Shown here: in pieces, positions 24,833-31,973 of the stretch | Layout of the letters: each line of letters begins with the position of its first letter | Numbering within the stretch: the first letter of the stretch is position 1 | Assembly (NCBI GenBank): GCA_003134555.1 | Contig: PLBO01000082.1 | Location: 387-64,386 of the forward strand | Length of the DNA stretch: 64,000 nt | Reading direction: 5' to 3' | Source: Actinomycetota bacterium | GTDB taxonomy: Bacteria; Actinomycetota; Acidimicrobiia; IMCC26256; PALSA-610 | The notes under the pieces: generated by a model | Seen by the model: the letters and a program-made list of their open reading frames with translations, nothing else | What the model was told of the DNA's origin: nothing | Database searches by the model: none | Translations under genes and position numbers: made by a program

Positions 24833-25879
24833 TCACGCCGCCATAGGCGTCTCCTCCGAGTCGGTGCGGTCGGCTGAGCGCTTCGCTCGTTCGTGTTCGA
24901 TGCGCTTGTTTGCCAGGGCTGCGAACTCGGCATTGACTTCGATGCCCAACCAGTCTCGTTGGTGCGCTTCAGCAGCGACACCGACAGTGCCTGCTCCCAT
25001 GAAGGGATCAAGCACGACGCCTGGCCGGCTACCGGTTCCGCACACGCATTCCGGCTGCAACTCGCCGACAACCGCCGTGTGCGCGAGCGGGTGCTCTGAT
25101 TGTCGCTGCCACGGCTCGCCGCAGTCAGCGCAGACCTTCTCGGGGCACGACGCCAGCAATGGCCGCGTGATGAGATCGATGGGGAACGTGGCGTGGTGGG
25201 CGCCGCGGAAGTTGCTCGTGGCGTACGTCCACACGTCGCCGGGATTCTTGCCAAGCGAGTGTCCGGTCAGACCGAGGGCCTTAAGCGCATCGAGTCCGCG
25301 ATTCGATCCGGCCAGGGGCCCGGCCCACGCGGGTCTCTTCGCGACGGCCGCACGGCGGGCAGCCGCCTCGCTTCCGTGCTTCATGTTCGACGTGTGCGGA
25401 ACGCGGATGGCGTCGAGGTCGAAGTAGTAGTGACGCGACCGAGTTGCGAAGTACAGCACCTCGTACTTGCAGGCCAGTCGATCGCGTACCGAGATCGGCA
25501 TCGCATTGGTCTTGGCCCACACCACCTTGTTGCGGATCGTCCAGCCGTCATCGAGCATCGCCAATGCGAGACGTTCTGGACCGAGGACCAGACTCTTCGG
25601 CGGTGCGCCGACGCGGTCGTGATGGCTGTAGGTATCGCCGAGGTTGAGCCAGAGCGAGCCGCTCGGTTTCAACACGCGGGCGACCTGACGCAGCACCGAG
25701 CGCAGCTCATTCACCCAGTCGTCGACGGTCGGCTCCAAACCGATCTGACCGTCGGTGTCGTAATTGCGCAGCGCCCAGTACGGCGGGCTCGTGATGACGC
25801 AGTCGACCGACGCGGCAGGCATCTTCGGCAGTAACCGGCGAGCGTCACCGACCAGCAGCCGGTTGCGCAGCCCGCTCAC
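24833..25879 (-). CDS. Orphan DNA methyltransferase (SPPYW type)
   Basis: This 348-residue site-specific DNA methyltransferase has the catalytic motif TSPPYWALRNYD near residue 30. The SAM motif is at the C-terminal end (VVLDPFMGAGTVGVAAE), giving the circularly permuted beta-class order. A CADCGEPW...ECVCG cysteine cluster suggests a zinc knuckle. The SPPY signature is usual for N4-cytosine methylases but also occurs in N6-adenine ones. No matching endonuclease is adjacent, so it probably protects the mobile element. A GTG start overlaps the stop of the replication-relaxation gene (GTGA). Confidence 0.9.
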   Translation of the reverse strand: MSGLRNRLLVGDARRLLPKMPAASVDCVITSPPYWALRNYDTDGQIGLEPTVDDWVNELRSVLRQVARVLKPSGSLWLNLGDTYSHHDRVGAPPKSLVLGPERLALAMLDDGWTIRNKVVWAKTNAMPISVRDRLACKYEVLYFATRSRHYYFDLDAIRVPHTSNMKHGSEAAARRAAVAKRPAWAGPLAGSNRGLDALKALGLTGHSLGKNPGDVWTYATSNFRGAHHATFPIDLITRPLLASCPEKVCADCGEPWQRQSEHPLAHTAVVGELQPECVCGTGSRPGVVLDPFMGAGTVGVAAEAHQRDWLGIEVNAEFAALANKRIEHERAKRSADRTDSEETPMAA

Positions 25880-26697
25880 GACGGCGCCCCAGTCCGAGTA
25901 ACGGTGCCCTCGGAAAGTGCGCTGAGCGCCGCGTCGAGCGTTGCGACGGTGAACAGTTCCGGATGAGTCAGTCGGCGGTGGACGTCGTCCTGGAGTCGCT
26001 TGGACCGCTGCTCGTCGTTGAGCAGCCATACGACGCGGGGGAAGATGCCGTGGGTGGCTTGCTCGGCGTTGCTGTCGTAGTAGGCGAGGTAGGTCTGGCA
26101 CTTGACGAGTAGACGCGGCAGGCCCTCGGTGCCGAGATCTACTTCGACGAAGGCGTGGTACTCGTACTCGCCGATGCCGAGCGTGACGTTCAGGTCAGGT
26201 CGAAGGACGTTGCTGCCGTGATTGCCGAGGGGTCGCCAGCACTCCGGCTCGGTCTCGAGCCCGATGAGCTCGAGGTGCTTGGCGCGGTCTGCTTCACGTA
26301 GCACTACGACGAGATCGGCTATCGCCAAGGTGTGAGCTACAAAGGTTGCCGTCGGTTCCCGGAAGCGCCGACGAGAAGCCGTTTTGCTTCCAACGCGGTG
26401 TCCGATCGGTCCGAGCGCGTAAATGAAGGAGGTCGAGCCGGCCCAAACACCGCCGACGGTGCGGCGCTGCAGACGCACGAGCAGTCGATCGCGCACGAGG
26501 CGATCGAGCACCCGTCGACAGGTTCGGGCGGCCGTGAGAGCGCTGGCGTGACGCTCGATGTCGAAGTGCAAGGCTTCGATCTGCCGCGTGCTCATAAGCC
26601 GCAGTCGCGTCACGTCACCGACGATGGCGAGGTCCCGCTGCGACAGGTTCGCTCGCAGGTTGGCGAGGCCTCGTGCACCGAGACGCTCCCCCTTCAT
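25876..26697 (-). CDS. Replication-relaxation family protein
   Basis: This 273-residue protein fits the Replic_Relax family. It has an N-terminal winged-helix region (DLAIVGDVTRLRLMSTRQIEALHF ... RRVLDRLVRDRLLVRL), a FIYALGPIGHRV segment, and a nuclease-like core (AFVEVDLGTEGLPRLLVKCQTYLAYY). Members are encoded by actinobacterial plasmids and integrative elements and are implicated in mobilisation or replication. The ATG at 26697 overlaps the upstream gene, and the next gene overlaps its stop. Confidence 0.82.
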   Translation of the reverse strand: MKGERLGARGLANLRANLSQRDLAIVGDVTRLRLMSTRQIEALHFDIERHASALTAARTCRRVLDRLVRDRLLVRLQRRTVGGVWAGSTSFIYALGPIGHRVGSKTASRRRFREPTATFVAHTLAIADLVVVLREADRAKHLELIGLETEPECWRPLGNHGSNVLRPDLNVTLGIGEYEYHAFVEVDLGTEGLPRLLVKCQTYLAYYDSNAEQATHGIFPRVVWLLNDEQRSKRLQDDVHRRLTHPELFTVATLDAALSALSEGTVTRTGAPS

Positions 26698-27056
26698 GGC
26701 GCTTTCCCTTCTGTGTTTCCAGTCAGCGCCGTTGATGAAGAAGGAAGAGGAGTTGGGGGCGTGGGGGTCAGCGAGTCGACCGGGGCGGAACCCCCGCCGT
26801 GATCCCCCTGACGCTGAGCGAACGACGGCAGACGTGGTCCGCCGTGTCGATCCTCTGACCTCCCGTCGCCGCGGCATGGGGTACGCAAACAACGCGTACT
26901 TGTCCGCGCCACAAATCTCAGGCTCGTAGCGATTGACCAGGCAGTACACCCTGGGCTGCGCGAGCCGAACGGGCGGGCGAACGGGTAGCCGCAACCTGGG
27001 GCATGATCGGTAACCACTCGCGGCTGTTGATCGGTGACGAGGCTGAAGCCGTTCAT
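26694..27056 (-). CDS. Hypothetical protein, overlapped at both ends
   Basis: This 120-residue frame starts with ATGA overlapping the coupling-protein stop and ends with ATGA overlapping the replication-relaxation start. That geometry is what a real gene in this fully overlapping operon would have. Against it, the sequence is Arg/Ser/Pro/Thr-rich without obvious secondary structure, ending in a Pro-Thr-Ser linker-like run. No domain is recognised. If it is not translated, the 355-bp gap is otherwise empty. Confidence 0.45.
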   Translation of the reverse strand: MNGFSLVTDQQPRVVTDHAPGCGYPFARPFGSRSPGCTAWSIATSLRFVARTSTRCLRTPCRGDGRSEDRHGGPRLPSFAQRQGDHGGGSAPVDSLTPTPPTPLPSSSTALTGNTEGKAP

Positions 27057-29260
27057 GATTTGCCTCGCTCTCGCTTGCCCACCACCGCGCCTGAGGGTGG
27101 TCCCACGAGGTTGCGAAGTTCGGCTTCTACCTCGGCGAGGTTCCGGCCGTACTGCTCCCGGCTCATCGCACGTATCCGCTCGGGATCGGAGCTCGTGGGT
27201 GTCAGTGGCCTGGTGGTCGCCGAGCAGTAGGGCTGTCCTTCGCCTTCGGCGACAAGGGACGCGTAGATGTCGTAGCGGCCGAGTGACTGGAAGTCATTGG
27301 TGTCGAGTGGCTTGGTTGTCTTGGCGAGGGCGTTGGCGTCGTCGACGCTGAGGCGGAAGCACAGCCGATTGCGGGCATTAGCCAGCACCGCGGCACGCAA
27401 CGTCGGAGTCAGCTGACCCAAGTGTTGGTGCGCGAGATGGGCCGCGATGCCGTAGGAGCGCGCGGTCGTGAGTACGTCGGCGAGGTCGGTCGGCAGGTGC
27501 AAGAAGTCTTGGAACTCGTCGATGTAGACGCTGACCGGATGCCGGCGCTCTGGTGCGACGGTTGCGCGGGCTTGAGCCGCCTGCCAGAGCTGTGCCACTG
27601 CGAGCGAGCCGACCAGGCTGGCCGTTTCCGAGCCGAGCGTGCCTTTGCTCAGTGGTACGAGCATGATCTTGCGCTCGGTGAATACCTGCGACACGTCGAA
27701 GCGCGGTGCCAATTGTCCGACGACGGTTCTGATCGGGGCGTGGATGAACCGTCGAATCTTGTTGAGCGACGGGGCGATGACCTGCTGCCGCTCGGCCTCC
27801 GATAGCGCGTCGTACCAGCGCCAGAACGAACCCAGCGCAAGATCGTCGCGTACGGGTTCGGTCAGTCGGGTGCGCAGCCGCGCGTCGGTCAACAGGAGCG
27901 GCAAGGCGACGAGGGTCGCTTGATTGCTTCTCGCCAGAGTGAGCAGCGAGGCGTGAAGCACGTCGGTGGTGCGCGGTCCGAGGAGGTCGCCGTACAGGCC
28001 GCGCAGTACCGCCATGAGCTGATCAGCCACCAGCTCGGACGAGCTGGCGCCAGTAAGCGGGTTGAGCCCGACAGGAGCAACCGTGTCGGTCGCGTCGAGG
28101 AGCACTACATCGCGTTCGCGACCCTCGGGAACGCGTGCCAGAACGTCAGCGACGAGATCGCCCTTCGGTTCGATGACGACCACGCCCCGACCCGCAGCCA
28201 TGTCCTGCGTGATCAGGTTGGCTAGCAGCGTGCTCTTGCCGACGCCGGTTGGCCCGATGACGTGGGTGTGCAACAGCGCGTCGCGAATATGGACTGCCAC
28301 CGGTCGTGCCGATTGCGGGTGGTTGCCGTCACCGATAACTCGGTCCCTCGTCGGGATCGCAGTCGGTACCGGGAGGCGACGCGACGCGATCCGCTTGACG
28401 CCGGGATAGTCGTGATCGGCGAGCGGCCACCCCAGCAGACCGACGAGTTCGGCCACGTTGACGGCAAGGTTCCACCGCCTCGGCGGCCGAGCGCTGATCA
28501 CCGTTCCGGCGTCAGCGCTTCGTACCTTCCATAGCACCCCAGGAGCTTCGGCAACCTGCAGGCCACCCACGACACGCCGAAGCACGCCGTGCGCAACCTT
28601 CCGCTCGCTGATCGAGCTGCCGATCATGAGCCGAGCTCGGAAGCCGTGATCGCCAACCTTGGACTGGAGTTCCGCGCGCGCTCGACCTTCCAGCGGGGCG
28701 AGTCCATATCTGAACGCTTGGCCGATCGCTCGACCGGTTGACGGCAGACCGACGCTGTCCTTCGACACATGCATCGGCGCGAGACGCGGACCAAGCAACC
28801 ACTGCACAACGACCGTTCCGCCGGCACCGTGCAGGGCGCCCAACACCGACCTCGTCACCTCGTTCGATGCGTCAGTTCGTAGGGCACGCTCACGCGACCC
28901 AAGGCGCAATTCGACCGAGTGACGAATCCGCGGCACTCGACGCTCGATCGGAGCCAGCAATGCGCCGGGGATGAACGTGGCGAAGAGATGCCGGACACGC
29001 TCGATGTCGTGCGCCGCGAAGCCGATGAAGTGCGCGATGGTCTGTTGATAAGCGCGGAGCTCGAACGCAACCGCCTCCGGTCGTCGAAGCGATGCCAGAT
29101 GCCGCAACAGAGATTCGACATCTTCCTGATCGACTTCGCGCGGCCATTGCACGCTGAACCAGGTATCCGGCGCCGCAACCCGATGTAGGAATGGCGCAAT
29201 ACCGATGCCGGCGAGCGCTGCGGTGCCCAGCGTCGTCGCGAGTTCCAGCCCGCGAGTCAT
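27053..29260 (-). CDS. VirD4/TraG-like type IV coupling ATPase
   Basis: This 735-residue P-loop ATPase has an N-terminal membrane-proximal region (LATTLGTAALAGIGIAPFL), then Walker A GPTGVGKST at residues 336-344, VVVIEPKGDLV, a late Walker B VSVYIDEFQDFLHLPTD and NARNRLCFRLSVDDANALAK. This order matches VirD4/TraG-type conjugative coupling proteins of actinobacterial plasmids. It would pump DNA at the membrane during transfer. No relaxase or full type IV secretion set is visible in the window. It overlaps the small basic protein upstream and the 120-residue frame downstream by four bases each. Confidence 0.85.
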   Translation of the reverse strand: MTRGLELATTLGTAALAGIGIAPFLHRVAAPDTWFSVQWPREVDQEDVESLLRHLASLRRPEAVAFELRAYQQTIAHFIGFAAHDIERVRHLFATFIPGALLAPIERRVPRIRHSVELRLGSRERALRTDASNEVTRSVLGALHGAGGTVVVQWLLGPRLAPMHVSKDSVGLPSTGRAIGQAFRYGLAPLEGRARAELQSKVGDHGFRARLMIGSSISERKVAHGVLRRVVGGLQVAEAPGVLWKVRSADAGTVISARPPRRWNLAVNVAELVGLLGWPLADHDYPGVKRIASRRLPVPTAIPTRDRVIGDGNHPQSARPVAVHIRDALLHTHVIGPTGVGKSTLLANLITQDMAAGRGVVVIEPKGDLVADVLARVPEGRERDVVLLDATDTVAPVGLNPLTGASSSELVADQLMAVLRGLYGDLLGPRTTDVLHASLLTLARSNQATLVALPLLLTDARLRTRLTEPVRDDLALGSFWRWYDALSEAERQQVIAPSLNKIRRFIHAPIRTVVGQLAPRFDVSQVFTERKIMLVPLSKGTLGSETASLVGSLAVAQLWQAAQARATVAPERRHPVSVYIDEFQDFLHLPTDLADVLTTARSYGIAAHLAHQHLGQLTPTLRAAVLANARNRLCFRLSVDDANALAKTTKPLDTNDFQSLGRYDIYASLVAEGEGQPYCSATTRPLTPTSSDPERIRAMSREQYGRNLAEVEAELRNLVGPPSGAVVGKRERGKS

Positions 29261-29454
29261 TTGCTGTTCTCGCCTCGCGGTGTCGTGCGCTCGTGGGTTG
29301 TTTGAGCGTCCTTCTCGGCTTGCGCGACCGCCAAAGCAATCAATGCCTGGCTCAATTTCTTGGCGTCCGGGACTTCGCGAGGTACGCCGCGCACTGAAAC
29401 ACGCCGCTCCGGGCGGCTTGCTCCGCGTCGTCTCTTCTTGTCGCTCTTGCTCAT
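29257..29454 (-). CDS. Small basic protein heading the transfer operon
   Basis: This 65-residue Lys/Arg-rich protein has an excellent AAAGGAGG ribosome binding site. It is the first gene of the leftward operon, directly behind the double operator. Its core, REVPDAKKLSQALIALA, resembles that of another small protein at 46632 (RSGPDAMKLAYALLELA). The function is unknown; the basic N-terminus (KSDKKRRRGASRPERR) could bind nucleic acid. The stop overlaps the coupling-protein start by four bases. Confidence 0.7.
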   Translation of the reverse strand: MSKSDKKRRRGASRPERRVSVRGVPREVPDAKKLSQALIALAVAQAEKDAQTTHERTTPRGENSK

Positions 29455-29475
29455 GATTACCTCCTTTCCTCAGGC

Positions 29476-29545
29476 GATGCGTATACGCATCACAATGCAT
29501 TGATTGTCTGATGCGTATACGCATCGGGTCAAGGTGATTGTGTAT
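29476..29545 (-). promoter_or_regulatory. Double operator and promoter of the transfer operon
   Basis: Two perfect copies of the 16-bp palindrome GATGCGTATACGCATC lie at 29476-29491 and 29510-29525, separated by 18 bp containing a smaller palindrome, CAATGCATTG. Reading leftwards, a TTGACC -35 abuts the upstream copy, which fills most of the ~18-bp spacer to a GACAAT -10. Repressor binding would therefore block RNA polymerase directly. The half-sites match the operator before the Xre gene. Confidence 0.75.
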
Positions 29546-29588
29546 TTCACAATGGCGATCGGGTAGGGCGGACTTGAAGGTCCGTCGG

Positions 29589-29783
29589 CTACCAACCGTT
29601 GCCTTTGCGTAGGCCGAGCGCGAGGCGGTAGATGCCGACGAGCGCCAGGAGCACCAGCAATGCGGGCAGCGCCCGGAAGAAGACAGACTCGACGACGAAG
29701 AGGACGAGGGCTGCGATTGCCAACGTCGCGAGCGCCTTGGCGATGGAGCCGCTCCACGAATGGTTCGTTGGAGTTCCTCTCAT
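29589..29783 (-). CDS. Small membrane protein
   Basis: This 64-residue protein has two hydrophobic segments (ALATLAIAALVLFVVESVFF and ALPALLVLLALVGIYRLAL) and a short basic C-terminus. Its ATG overlaps the stop of the preceding small gene (ATGA). It is the last of three overlapping small genes just upstream of the transfer operon promoter. The role is unknown; position suggests an accessory transfer or entry-exclusion function (inference). Confidence 0.6.
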   Translation of the reverse strand: MRGTPTNHSWSGSIAKALATLAIAALVLFVVESVFFRALPALLVLLALVGIYRLALGLRKGNGW

Positions 29784-30010
29784 CTCAACCGATGTCCTGA
29801 AGTCAGTGGATCACGCAGTTCGGAGTCGAGGGCGATGTCGTACATCGTCTGTCGGCCGGCGGCCGCGAGCAGACTGACCTCGCTCGCGGTGCGGAGCAGA
29901 CGAAGCTGGGTGTCGATGTCGCGCTCGCGGTTCTCGTGACGTGTAAACCACAGCCCGCCAAGGCAGGCCGTCAGAGCGCCGAGACTGAAGAAAATTGCGT
30001 AGGCGATCAT
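29780..30010 (-). CDS. Small membrane-anchored protein
   Basis: This 76-residue protein has one N-terminal transmembrane segment (AYAIFFSLGALTACLGGLWF) followed by a charged helical tail. Both ends overlap neighbouring small genes by four bases, giving a three-gene translationally coupled set. There is no recognised family. Type II orientation (short cytosolic N-terminus) is uncertain. Confidence 0.6.
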   Translation of the reverse strand: MIAYAIFFSLGALTACLGGLWFTRHENRERDIDTQLRLLRTASEVSLLAAAGRQTMYDIALDSELRDPLTSGHRLR

Positions 30011-30294
30011 CGCTGGAACCCAAGTTCGAGAACGCGAGCGTGGATGGCCACCGTGATCGCGTCGCCAATTGCAGCGAGCCGTAGTCGTGACTCGGGCGGG
30101 GCGACCTTGGAGAGTTCCGCCTCGGCGAGACTGACCTGAGCGACCGACATCAGCGCGACGTGTCCGACGAAAGCGATCGTGCGGATAACCGCCGCGTGAA
30201 TGATCGCGTCGTCTTCCGCCTGCTGGATCGCTCGCGCCGGGTTCGGTCGAAGTGAAGCGATCGTCCTGCGTGGCTCATTCCGGATTAGTTGCAT
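30007..30294 (-). CDS. Hypothetical helical protein
   Basis: This 95-residue protein (MQLIRNEPRRTIASLRPN...) is Ala/Val-rich and predicted helical, with a moderately hydrophobic middle (AFVGHVALMSVAQVSLAEAEL). AAGGAG precedes the ATG at 30294. It heads the three small overlapping genes and is divergent from the unknown gene at 30488. No domain is recognised. Confidence 0.6.
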   Translation of the reverse strand: MQLIRNEPRRTIASLRPNPARAIQQAEDDAIIHAAVIRTIAFVGHVALMSVAQVSLAEAELSKVAPPESRLRLAAIGDAITVAIHARVLELGFQR

Positions 30295-30487
30295 GGTCTT
30301 CTCCTTCTTCGCGTGCTCCGATCTGGAGCCGGTTACGCTTTGGGGTCCTCGCATCGCCGTGACGGCACAACGACGACCCGGACAACACGTATTCAAGAGG
30401 GCGAAGACCGCCGTCGTAACCCTGCAGAAGTCCCCCAGAAACTCCCCCGATTCGGTTAGAAACGGCCACAGGAGCGAAATCGGAGCG

Positions 30488-31450
30488 ATGGCGTCGGACG
30501 TCACGATCGAGCTGACGCTGGAACGCGCGTACCGGGAACTGGTCACGTTGCGATCCAGGCGCGGCATTACGCAGCGTCGCGTCGAACAGCAGGTCACACT
30601 CTGCGCGCTGCCAATCGTCGACTCGGAGATGGCCCGCGTCGGTCTCCAGGATCGTTCCGCGGCCGCCTACAACGTGGTCGAGTGTGCGGTCCTCCGCGGG
30701 ATCGGCAGACCGGATCTGCGGCTCATTCTGCGGCGGACCCTGAACCTTTCCGGCACCGATGGCGAGGGCCTCGACGACCGCCGTGAGGTCGTTCGAGCGG
30801 AGCTCCACCTTTTCGGGAACGCGTACGAGGATCGGGAGTCGATCGCGTATCGCGAACTCGCGTCGTTCCTACTCCGCCGCCAGTCGAGTCCATGCGGAGC
30901 CGACGTCGGCGATCGGCCGTCACTCTTGATCGAGGGCGACGAATCCGAACACGATCCAGAGCTGACATTCACGGAGTCGGCTCTTCGGACCTTGCTCCGC
31001 GCCGTTGTTCACGAGGTGATCGAAGAACGGCGCGCAGAACTGGCTCGCGATGCCCTCGACCTCCTCGCTGGAGCGAAGCCATTCCTCCGCTCACAAGAGA
31101 GCGCCGCCCAGAGTTTGTTGCGCGTCGTCCAGGCAGCCACGCGGTATCTCTTGAGCAGCAACGACCCTCCGCTAACGCAGCTGCCCACCGCTCACGTCGT
31201 AACACCGGCCGTCACGATTGAACTCGGTGCTCGCCAGCTCATCGACCTGTTCCGGCCAGAGCTCGAACCCGACGCGCCGATCGCGCGTCACTGGTCCAAT
31301 CGCGTCCCGGATCAAGCGCTCTGGGCGCCGGCTTACTTCCGCTGGAAGCACGAAGTCTTGGACTGGGTCGCCTTCGGCGTCACGGCGATCGAACAGCGCG
31401 CGCAATGGGCAACAGTGTTCGGGTCGCGGGAGTCCAGTCCAACTACCTAA
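30488..31450 (+). CDS. Hypothetical protein
   Basis: This 320-residue Glu/Arg/Leu-rich protein is predicted to be largely alpha-helical. No catalytic motif or membrane segment is visible. ERAYRELVTLRSRRGITQRRVEQQV at the N-terminus has a loosely HTH-like look, but not enough to call. The ATG at 30488 follows AGGAGCG and is divergent from the small-gene set at 30294. It is convergent with the 31.5-31.9 kb gene. It is the first rightward gene of the island. Confidence 0.65.
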   Translation: MASDVTIELTLERAYRELVTLRSRRGITQRRVEQQVTLCALPIVDSEMARVGLQDRSAAAYNVVECAVLRGIGRPDLRLILRRTLNLSGTDGEGLDDRREVVRAELHLFGNAYEDRESIAYRELASFLLRRQSSPCGADVGDRPSLLIEGDESEHDPELTFTESALRTLLRAVVHEVIEERRAELARDALDLLAGAKPFLRSQESAAQSLLRVVQAATRYLLSSNDPPLTQLPTAHVVTPAVTIELGARQLIDLFRPELEPDAPIARHWSNRVPDQALWAPAYFRWKHEVLDWVAFGVTAIEQRAQWATVFGSRESSPTT

Positions 31451-31473
31451 TGATGCAGAATCGCGGCGTCCCA

Positions 31474-31905
31474 TTAGCCCTCGGGATCAGAACCAGAGTC
31501 GCGATCGATATATTCGCCGTAGGTGTCGCGAATGAAATCGATGACCTCACTGAGCATGTCGAGTCGGCCTTGCCGAACGCCCAGTTGAAGAGACGCCTCG
31601 GAGTCGAGTTCCCAAAGTTCGGCGAGGTCGACGACCACTTGCCTGCCGCCCGGCGACGTGCGCAGTTGGGGAAACCTCTCAAGAAGCGTATTTGCCAACT
31701 CGGCTTGTCTCTCTGCCGTACTCGCGGCCGCGCGCGTCATTGCCTCGACCTCGTCGAGCACCAACTGCGACTGGAACCACTCGTTGCATTCGTTGACGAA
31801 CTTGACCAAGGTGTCATCCACCATCAGGAGCCTAAGCGTCGCGCCGCGCATTACATCTCGACACGCCGTTGTGCGCGGCTCATCATCCTTTGCCGCTGCA
31901 GGCAA
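31474..31905 (-). CDS. Hypothetical acidic helical protein
   Basis: This protein of up to 143 residues is acidic and helical (VKFVNECNEWFQSQLVLDEVEAMTRAAAS), ending DSGSDPEG. Internal ATGs at 31851 and 31824 are possible starts; none has a convincing ribosome binding site. It is convergent with the gene ending at 31450 and divergent from hsdR. It has no recognisable domain. It might be a regulator or antitoxin-like accessory to the restriction operon, purely by position. Confidence 0.5.
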   Translation of the reverse strand: MPAAAKDDEPRTTACRDVMRGATLRLLMVDDTLVKFVNECNEWFQSQLVLDEVEAMTRAAASTAERQAELANTLLERFPQLRTSPGGRQVVVDLAELWELDSEASLQLGVRQGRLDMLSEVIDFIRDTYGEYIDRDSGSDPEG

Positions 31906-31953
31906 GCACTACCTCGAAGTCGGCGTACCATCGGATCTATTGCTGCAGTGGCG

Positions 31954-31959
31954 TATAAT
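31954..31959 (+). promoter_or_regulatory. Consensus -10 box before hsdR
   Basis: A perfect TATAAT lies 14 bp upstream of the hsdR ATG, which would put the transcript start within about 8 nt of the start codon. No good -35 accompanies it. A near-leaderless hsd transcript is therefore likely. Confidence 0.5.
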
Positions 31960-31973
31960 GGGACAAACCGACC

